Assembly (NCBI GenBank): GCA_004194705.1
Contig: SADC01001294.1
Span: 124,001 to 188,000 of the forward strand
DNA: 64,000 nt
From: Ditylenchus dipsaci
Taxonomy: Eukaryota > Nematoda > Chromadorea > Rhabditida > Anguinidae
Direction: 5' to 3'
Position 1 is the first letter of the stretch. Each line of letters begins with the position of its first letter. The notes below the pieces were generated by a model that ran no database searches, was not told the DNA's origin, and saw nothing but the letters and a program-made list of their open reading frames with translations. Below, piece by piece: positions 34,701 to 43,700 of the stretch. Made by a program: the position numbers and the translations under genes.

Positions 34701-37700
34701 CCCTTTTTTCATTTTTGTAGCTCAGATGACATGTTTGAGTACGCTTTTAAAATACGCTGGCCTACACTGCGATTAGCACAAAAAACAGCATTTAAAGCAT
34801 CATCAAAAACATGGTTTTTTTTAAATCAACATGGGAGTGATTCGAAAAATAGGCTGCCTCTAGGATAAAGCCGAAAATATGTCCACACGCTAAAAGACGA
34901 AAATTTACCCGATTATGCCAATAATTGATCCCTGTAAAAGCAACAATTTAATATTGATGATTCACTTTTGCGTTAAAGGGACATGCTCACCTGTTACAAA
35001 AGGGCAAAGCTTTTTCTAGCTGCCAAAAGACTTTTTTTGCTGCAAAAAGGATTTTATTTGCTGCAGATGCTTTTTAATCTTTCATCATTGAGAATAACAA
35101 TTTTCATATTTTTCAAGTTTTTGCAAATATTTCAACATTCTCAAGAACTTTATCGAAAATATATTGTCTTCTTATATATTTCTTTTATGAAATTTTTTTT
35201 TCTAAAAAATTGCAATTATTTCTACATTTTTAATTTTGATATGTATTATGGGCTGTACCGAGAAAGATAAAGAAATATTTGGTAAACGGCACATTTGGTA
35301 AAATTTTTTTTGGTAAGAACAGATTTAGTAAAAAAAATTTGGTAACGGCTATTTCAGGTTCTTTTCGTGGCACAGATTGTGTCACACAGACAAAAAAATT
35401 TAGAAAATGGGCCTTTACTTAAAGAAAATTTACCAAATATGTCTTTACCAAAAAAAATTTACCAAAACGTTTTTTTACCAAATGTGCCTTTTACCAAATA
35501 TTTTTTTAGCTTTTTCGGTACAGCCTGTATTGTGATTACAAATATTTAAAAAGCTCAGTCAAAAATAAACACGGTTAGTAATGAGGAAAGTTTCAGAATA
35601 TAATTTTTTATTGTTGAAGAGCAGAAGACATTTTCTTAGACGGCCCGCTTTTTTTACGAACTAGCGGGGTCTGAGCAGCGTCAGGAGGATAGATCATAAT
35701 ATTTTTTTCACACATTACGAACACACTATGTTCACAAAGCCTATTATTTGTTTCCTCTTTACAATTGCACTCAAATAACTCTGGCCATTTCTGTGAGCGC
35801 TTCACAATTGCAATTACAATTTTTTAGAAAAAACATTTTCATAAAAAATATATAAGAAGGCAATAAATTTTTCCATTAAGTTTTTAAGAATGTTAAAATG
35901 TTCGTAAAAACTTATAAAATATGTATGAAAATTAATATTTTTAATAAAAAAAAACATTTGTAGCAAAAAAAAAGACTTTTTGCAGCACGAAAAAGCTTTG
36001 CCCATTACAAAATTTGTCCCCGCCAATCCAAAAAATTTTCCAAATCATTGAACTTCTATACAGATTTTTCAACTTGGTTTACAACAAAACAAGGTCTAGA
36101 ATTTAATTTTAGGTATAGTTTTGTTAGAAACCAAGTTTAAAATTGGTACAGAAGTTCAATGATTAAGATTTGTTGAATTGGCGGGGACAACCGTTGTCGG
36201 AGGCGGCAATGGCCCTTCAAAGAGCAGTATTTAAAGAGCCATTCCCGTCTCCGACAACAGTTTTCCCCCGCCAATTTAAATTTTTTTCCTAATCATTGAA
36301 CTTCTGTATGGATTTTTTAACTTGGTTTCTAACACAACTATAGCTAAAATCAAAACCTAGGCCTTGTTTTGGTAAGACACCAAGCTGAAAAATCTCTACA
36401 GAAGTTCAATGATACGGAAAGTTTTTTGAATTAACGGGGACGAATTCAAAAACAGGTGACCATGCCTCTTTGAAAGTTAGGTCAGCCACACCTTTTCTCC
36501 GCTAAATGAAATGTTGCGGACAAAGAACCTTCCATCTGACCAAGAAAATTTGGCCTTTTCCAATTGAAGTAGTTTTTCAGGAGCTTAAATCCATGCAATT
36601 ACTTTGAGCAAAGAAGATTATTATATGTATTTGTACCATCAGTTAAGGCATAATGGTTATAGGGCTCCATATTTTGAATGTCAAAAAACTTGTCAAATCT
36701 TTTCTTACTAACGTAAGCTTCCACCATGGAGTTTAGAACCCAGGGAAAGGCATTCTGAAAGCTTGATTGCATGAGGCAAATGCCAGTAAAATTAGACTTA
36801 CCAAAGGTAATATAAGAATGTTCACTAGAGCCAAGCTTGTGAACACCTGAAGAAGTGAACTTTTGTTGGCATTTTTACAAAGTCGCGAACTTTCGAGTTT
36901 GCGACAAGTGATGTTTTGTGTTTTCGTAGAAATTATTTCGTTTTTATTATAGAAAGTATGAATTGAAGATATTATATTTTTGTTTTTGAAAATTTCCGAA
37001 AATTTAAATTTAGGCACTTGTGCACTTCGGGGGCTTCTTGTTATTATTAACTGTAAATAGTGTTTTTAAGTATCCTAATTAATTTTTATACGCTAAAAAC
37101 GACCAAAAAATGTTTTCAAAACGTTTACCTTCCTAAAAAGTTAAGTTTTTGCAGAAAATTTCCTTACCAAAATTTGTTTTTTTATGACTGTTTACAGTTA
37201 ATAGAAAGGCGCCCACGAAGTGCACATGTGCCAAATGTTGTCCTTTTTATTTTCGCATACGAAACGAATGTCAAAATTTTTTGTTTACGTTTGTGTACAC
37301 AAATGAAATTTATACAATTAAAGTTTTTGTTTTTGAACAACTATGAGAAATATTATACACAACACAAAAAATAAAGCAGAATCCTTTGTGTTCAAAAATA
37401 TAAACTGTAATTGTATACCGTATATCTTCTAACAAGGTCCCATGGGGCCTTATTAGAATGGTGCCTGATTTCTTTCACTCGTGGCATTGTGTTTTAAAGC
37501 ATGAAAACTCCAATATTCTTGGGCTTACGAGCATTTAAAAAAAGCCTTGTTCCTTTGCTACGTTTTGAGTGGTCATGCATCTAAAAATCTTGAATTTTTC
37601 GCAGCTTAAAATATAATGCCACAAGTTAATTTAAGGGGTCGTGTCTTCTAATAAGGCCCATGGGGCCTTATTAGAGATTATACGGTACATTTTGTTTGTG

Positions 37701-40700
37701 TACACAAACATAAACAAAATATTCAGGGTTATCATTTGTGTACATGTTCATTTGTTTTTCGAAGATTTTATATACCTTCTTCTTCTCCCATAAAACTTTA
37801 CTGTAAAATTTCTTTAAAGGTATACCTCGTCCTCTTCAAATAATCTCCCTTATCACTCTTGTAAAAAATTTCCTATGAGAAAACTTTTTTGAAATTATCC
37901 GGGATCCCCGTTCTCGGAAACACTAGTTGTGCATTTTCTAGCACTTGACAAATCAGAATAGCTTGGCTGTTAAAATATTTCAAGACATACTTTAGCGGCA
38001 GTCAATTGCTCATGCATGACCACTGTGTACGTCGACAAAATCGCTATTGTGATCAGAATCGGGGCTGAGGCCCACAGGTAGACACAAACCTAAACCAATA
38101 AGTATATAAAATTGAATTCCAAAAACACACCGCGTCCAAATATTTCCTGGCTTTCAAATATTTTAGTTCTTTAGCTCTTATCGCATTGATTTTCTGCTCA
38201 AAAAAAGGTTCCCAATTGCTCAGTTTGACCACTCGAATTGCTCTCATAGACTCAGTCACAAGCTGAAAATTGATTGATGTTGTATTTGAGATTTCACTAT
38301 TAGTCAATGGTCCGGGTCCTTATTACTTTCATCTTTGAGAACTGTGTTTAACACGATGATATCTCTCATTTTTATCTTTGAAATAAAAAGAAGATAGTGA
38401 AATATCCACTTTAAGACAAATATGTCTCGCAGTAGGCTGGTCTGATACTGCTGTATCACCAAATTACTTAATTAAATGACGGCCTTTCTGTCGCATTCTT
38501 CTCTATTTTAACTTTCGGTACTTATCCCGTTTACCCCCTTTTAGGCAAGATAATTTGCCTTGGTCCCTCAAGACAAAAAGTCAAGCTTTAGTCAGAAAAA
38601 TTCAAAAAAGCCATTTTTGTGTGGAAAAATGTTAGAAAATAACTTTTTTATTGCATATAGAAATTACTTAGGAGTCAAAACACTATCTTTAAATAAGTGA
38701 AAAAAACCCACCCCCCCCAACCCAACAAGTTCCTAAAACTGTCTCTCGAAGTTAAAAAAATAAGAAAAACATGTTTGACTGTGTCCTAACATATGCTGGC
38801 CCATCCTTGCCTAAGCCTCAAGCCTAAAATACACACCAGGGGACCAAGTCAAATGGTGGTAATAAACCAGACGGCATCTTATTTACTTATACATGTGCGT
38901 ATCATAGTTTTTTCATGCGTTAGGCCCTACGAAGTAAAATACATTAAAAAATCATTACTTTTTTCATATTTGACGAAAATTTAGTCAAAAATGACCCTAA
39001 AATACCCTAAAAAGACTATCTGGCTTTCATGAGCTAAAGTCAAAAAATTTTGAAAAAAAAATTATTTTTGAATCGGAAACTGTTGCGAAATGTTTATTGT
39101 ATCGTATCTCAGAACGTGTTTTTGGATCAAATTTCAAAAATTTTGGAGTCAGGGGGGGGATAAACGGGATAAGTACCTAGCTTACATACGACTTTTTAAA
39201 AATTGTCCCCAACGAAAAACCATACCGCTCTTTTTGGTTAGATAAGACCGAAATTAGTATAAATTACACTAAAGTTTAGAAAAATTATAGTCAGCTGATC
39301 CACGGATAATTTTGAATTCAGATATATATCCATCTATCTTTTCCAAGTTTTTAAATACCCTTTACGTGTTTACAATTCTAATAAAGTTACCCTTATTCTC
39401 TGGTCTTTGTAGTGCATCATTTTGGTGGACATATCTCCGATTTTAGAGGCTATATACTTGTTCAATGGCACTGTTATTATAGCTGCCAAAAGTCCGCTTA
39501 GAAATGCTAGTCCAACCTGTAGATAAACTTATAAAATGGAAATAGATTCAGAGTGCCTGTGCATTCAGACCTCTCGGTAAAGTAGATACAGAGCGATTCC
39601 CAGATTCAGTGGCATACTCCAGCTGAAAATACTTTGTGTTTATGTAAAATAGCTTAATCTGTTATTTATGTAAAATTACACAGCATGGAAGCTTCCAACA
39701 AAGCCCACAATTCTGTCCACATCAGTCGACATGAAATTGATCAGTTGACCAGATGAGAATTTGGAAAGACGGCATGCTGGTATTTGCAGCAGCTTGTCGT
39801 AAACAGCTCTGCAACAAAAATCTTTTTAAAATAAGTTTCGTGTGGATTGCTTAAGGTGGTGCACCATTAAGTTTAGTATTTAAAATTTACATTATAACAA
39901 TGCTTGACAAAAAAAATTATTTCTTAAAAAGTATTGCCGGAAAGAAAAGCTCCTTGAGATTGCGGCCTACCTTCTGCGGATTTTTTAAAATCATTTCAAG
40001 GTATCCATTGGGCAGGAATGATTGACCAAGCCCAGTCGGCCCAAAATAAGCCCCTGTTTTGTTATAAACCAAGTTGAAAATGCGAACAGAAGTTCAATGA
40101 TTAGGACTATTTTTTGAATTCGCGGGCACCGATTTGAACGTAGGCATGCCCTTTAAGTAAATTGAGAAACGGTTCTGAAATACACCTATTGTTAAAAACT
40201 GAAATTTACGTCAAAAGTGCCGCCCTAACCCTCAAGGAGACCTTGTTGACATAGAAGTTGAAGTTGAATTCACAAAAGGCCGAGCAAAATGAAGTTATAA
40301 ACATCAACGCAGCAAACAGGTAGCCAAAACCCTAAAAGTGTGCAACCAAGTTTAAAACACCAATTTTTTTCTGCGAAAAAGTTTAAAAATTACATCGGGC
40401 ACTGGACTTTGTAGCGAAGTAATGAGTAAATGGAGTAGGACAGGACCAGCAAATTTAAAGCAATCTCCGAACAGACGCAGGATTGCCAGTGAAAAATACT
40501 TCAGACCAAAGGCACGAACCAGAGCTTTGGAGAAGCTGAATAGTTCGGCGTCTGTGAACTGGTTGGAAGCGGATTCCAAAAATTCACGCTCTACTCTCAG
40601 CACCTGAATCAAGGATTGACTAAGAGGCTATTATAATTTATGTAAGTGACCTAACCTTTAAAGTTGGTGGTAATTTGAACAAATCGTCCACCTAAAAAGG

Positions 40701-43700
40701 TACTTGGGCTAGAATTCAAAAAAGGGAATCAAAATAAGATAAGACCAGTGTTTAGAAAGGTATCTTTTTGGATTCGAAACCAGTTTCAGGTACTAATTTA
40801 GGACGACTTACTTTACAATTTTGAAATCGCCTCAAAAATTTTGTATTCGGTACCTGTCTGGTCAAACAGCACATGGTTTGGTGCATAAACAATTAACTGA
40901 TCATAAAAATTCACCGCACCACAACTCATACCCACCGAAAATTATAAGAAAATTCGGTTAACCAGGCTCCTACTTTACAAATTCAAGCGCCACTAGCTTG
41001 GAAGTTCATAATGTGAAATCTAGGTACTGGTGATATCACAAGTCTGCCCAAACTTACATAGTTTATCTGGCTTTTGTAGCCTTTTCGAATCAGCGGGTTG
41101 GTCCACCAAAAGAAAAGTTTTGAGAATATATTGGTGCCTTCATCACCTAAGTCATCCAGATGGATAGTTCCATCATTAATTAATTGATCTCCATCTCTAG
41201 CCTTTCTGAAAAATAGGACACTTAAGAGACAGAGCATAAATTCAAAATTTGTGTGAAAAATCGGCTTTTCTCTATATGTACTCCTTTTGCAAATTTCGAC
41301 ACATATGGTTCTCAAAATTAAGCGGTAAAACGAATTGAAGTTAATTTAACACGCGGAGTGCCGAGCGTAGTCAGGGTAGTGTTTTGTTCAGAATTATTTG
41401 CAGATTACGAATCTGCAAAGAAATCCAAAAAAAAATGTTTCCCCTGGACGGAACACTCCCCTATTGAACATACCATATTTACTCTATTTTAAACCCTTGA
41501 AAAATCCTGAAATTGTTCGTTGGACGACCACTTGGGTCTGTTGCTACATGGGAAGTCGCGCAAAACTCTAGTCGCTCATAGACAAATATTAGAATTGAGA
41601 AGTATATTTTTAAGACAAAAATATAGCTATATTATTTTTTTTAGAAAATACAGGGCGAATCGTTGGCCTTTTAGAGTATAATGATGGCTTTTAAGAAAAT
41701 ATACGGTGAAAACTCCGGTACTGCGGTTTTGCTAGCTGAATTTTTTATTATTTTGGTATTATCAAACTGTACTCAGGACATGATTCTATATAGTAAGCAA
41801 TAGTCTTTATTTACTTTTGGCTTAATTCGAAATTTCAAGTTCTGGATGTGGATAATCACTTACAAATTTTCTTAGAGTAGGTACAAGGTGGTCCTCCCAC
41901 CCACCCACAATTATTGCGGGTCAATTTACCACTTACTGAAGTTTCCTACTAAAAATAAATTTTAAATTTTATTCAAATTTGCCCGCGGATATTGCGACTG
42001 TGTAGATATTGTGGCCCGGGGATATTGTGGCCGATGGCGATAAACTGATAAAAGAACAAAAATCTTGGCCCTATACGATAAGTTGGTGCTTTTTTGCCTT
42101 GGTCCCCTTTTTGTTTTTTGCTATTATTTTTGCCTTGGTCCCCCAGATATGTTCTGATTTTTAATAATATTGTTGGACATTATTAAGCTTCAATTTCCAT
42201 TCAACATTTTTTTATTCAATAACCTAAACATAAATCGTGGATCAATAATTTTCTAGGACCATGAAACTTGATAAGCACAGCAATTTGGAAATTTCGAATT
42301 CGCGCGGGACCACCCTAACTTTGTCAATAATGTTTTGAATTAATTTTTTTTGTGTTCATTGAAAATTCGAATTTCATTTATGAGTGAATTTTTAACACAT
42401 ACTCATATAAGTAATTATGGTGCAGTGAATGCAAGATAAGTCGTCTGATCTGGCAATGTCGAGAAACGTTGGGCTCGACTAGTAAACGGTTCTATATTTT
42501 GAAAAAATATTACATGCAAACAAAAAACAATTCGAAAACATTATTGACAAATTAGGGTGGTCCCGCGCGAATTCAAAATTTCCAAATTGCTGTGCCTATC
42601 AAGTTTCATGGTCCTTTAAGCGGCATTTCTCTGTAAACAATAAAGCTGAAATTAATAAGCCTAAGAAATTAATAAAACAAAGGTGGCATAAAATGCTAAC
42701 AAACAGGGAGACGATGGCAAAAATAAAAACAACAGGGGGACCAAGGCAAAAAGCACCGACTTATCGTATAGAGCCAAAACCTTTTTTACTTCAAGACTAT
42801 TCGCAAATGCTTGATCCCGGGATTTTTAGAAATGCTAAGACGGGAAACGGGATTTTGAACTTTGGTAAAACGGGACCGGGATTTTCAAAATTCCCGGGAC
42901 CGGGATACCAAGATTCCCGTCCCGGTGCCAGGCCTTATGAAAAGGCCGTTTTCTTCCATTCCTTAAAAAATTGAATATTGAAGGGGGGGACCTCTACGGC
43001 TACTTTCTGACATCGACTGCTACTTCACTTCGCATATGTTTTCTTCACATATTTTGTTTTCCTATTTCAGATGTTCTTACACCGTTTTGTAGCTGAGTTG
43101 GTTTTCTATTAATTGAGTGGTCAAATACCCTGACTGAAAAAAAATTTCAAGAAAATTACACCAAATATAAGGTGAAACTCCACTAAAAACACCTAGCTAA
43201 AAAAACACGGTTTTTAGTGTTAGTTCGCTGTGATTTTCTTAAAAAAAATTTTCAATCAGGGTGTTTGACCACTCAATTGAAAGAGAAAGATCGAAGCTAC
43301 AAAACGGTGTAAAAACATCTGAGATTGGAAGACAAAATATGTGAAAAAAATGTACGTGAAGTGCAGTAGCAGTCGATGTCAAAAAGTAGCCGTAGAAGTG
43401 CCTCCTTTAAAAATTCGCAAAGATATCGGCTGCATTTCTTTGTTCCTATATATTAAAAGTCTTTCATTTTAATAAACTATAATTTTTCTGTTTTTTCTAT
43501 CTGAAGTCAGAAAATGTATGAACGACTCTTATTACAGCAACACCTCGACGGCTGTATCGTTTTTCGGCATTTCGCGTTTCAAAAAGCGCCAGTTTCAAAA
43601 ATGCCCGTTTTCGTCATTTGCCTTTTTTGTCATTAGCCGTTTTGAGCGATATAAATTTGATCTTTTACAGTTTCGGGACAAATTTTTTTGGTGATTTTTG

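Larger units (their letters stand above)
35002..36003. mobile_element. MULE/Foldback-like element, array unit ttgctgcaaaaag
   Basis: The ends GGGCAAAGC / GCTTTGCCC are flanked by GTTACAAAA (34993-35001) and ATTACAAAA (36004-36012), 8 of 9 matching. Arms have units 'ttttgctgcaaaaagg'. Inside are a second, younger element (35251-35525) and a SWIM-like coding remnant (35608-35805). It lies in an ABCC10 NBD1 intron. Confidence 0.8.
32895..36583 (-). other. ABCC10: ABCC10 exons: first nucleotide-binding domain and linker
   Basis: Exons 36492-36583, a 23-nt micro-exon 34909-34931, 34228-34367, 34065-34177, 33811-33909, 33567-33764 and linker exon 32895-33033. Walker A GPVGCGKST is split between the micro-exon and the next exon. 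The signature is LSGGQ and Walker B VYLLDDP (Asp in place of the catalytic Glu, normal for ABCC NBD1). Exon 33567-33764 is 198 nt, whereas phase on both sides requires 196; the reading frame switches inside a GAGAGAGAGA run near 33658-33667. Confidence 0.88.
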
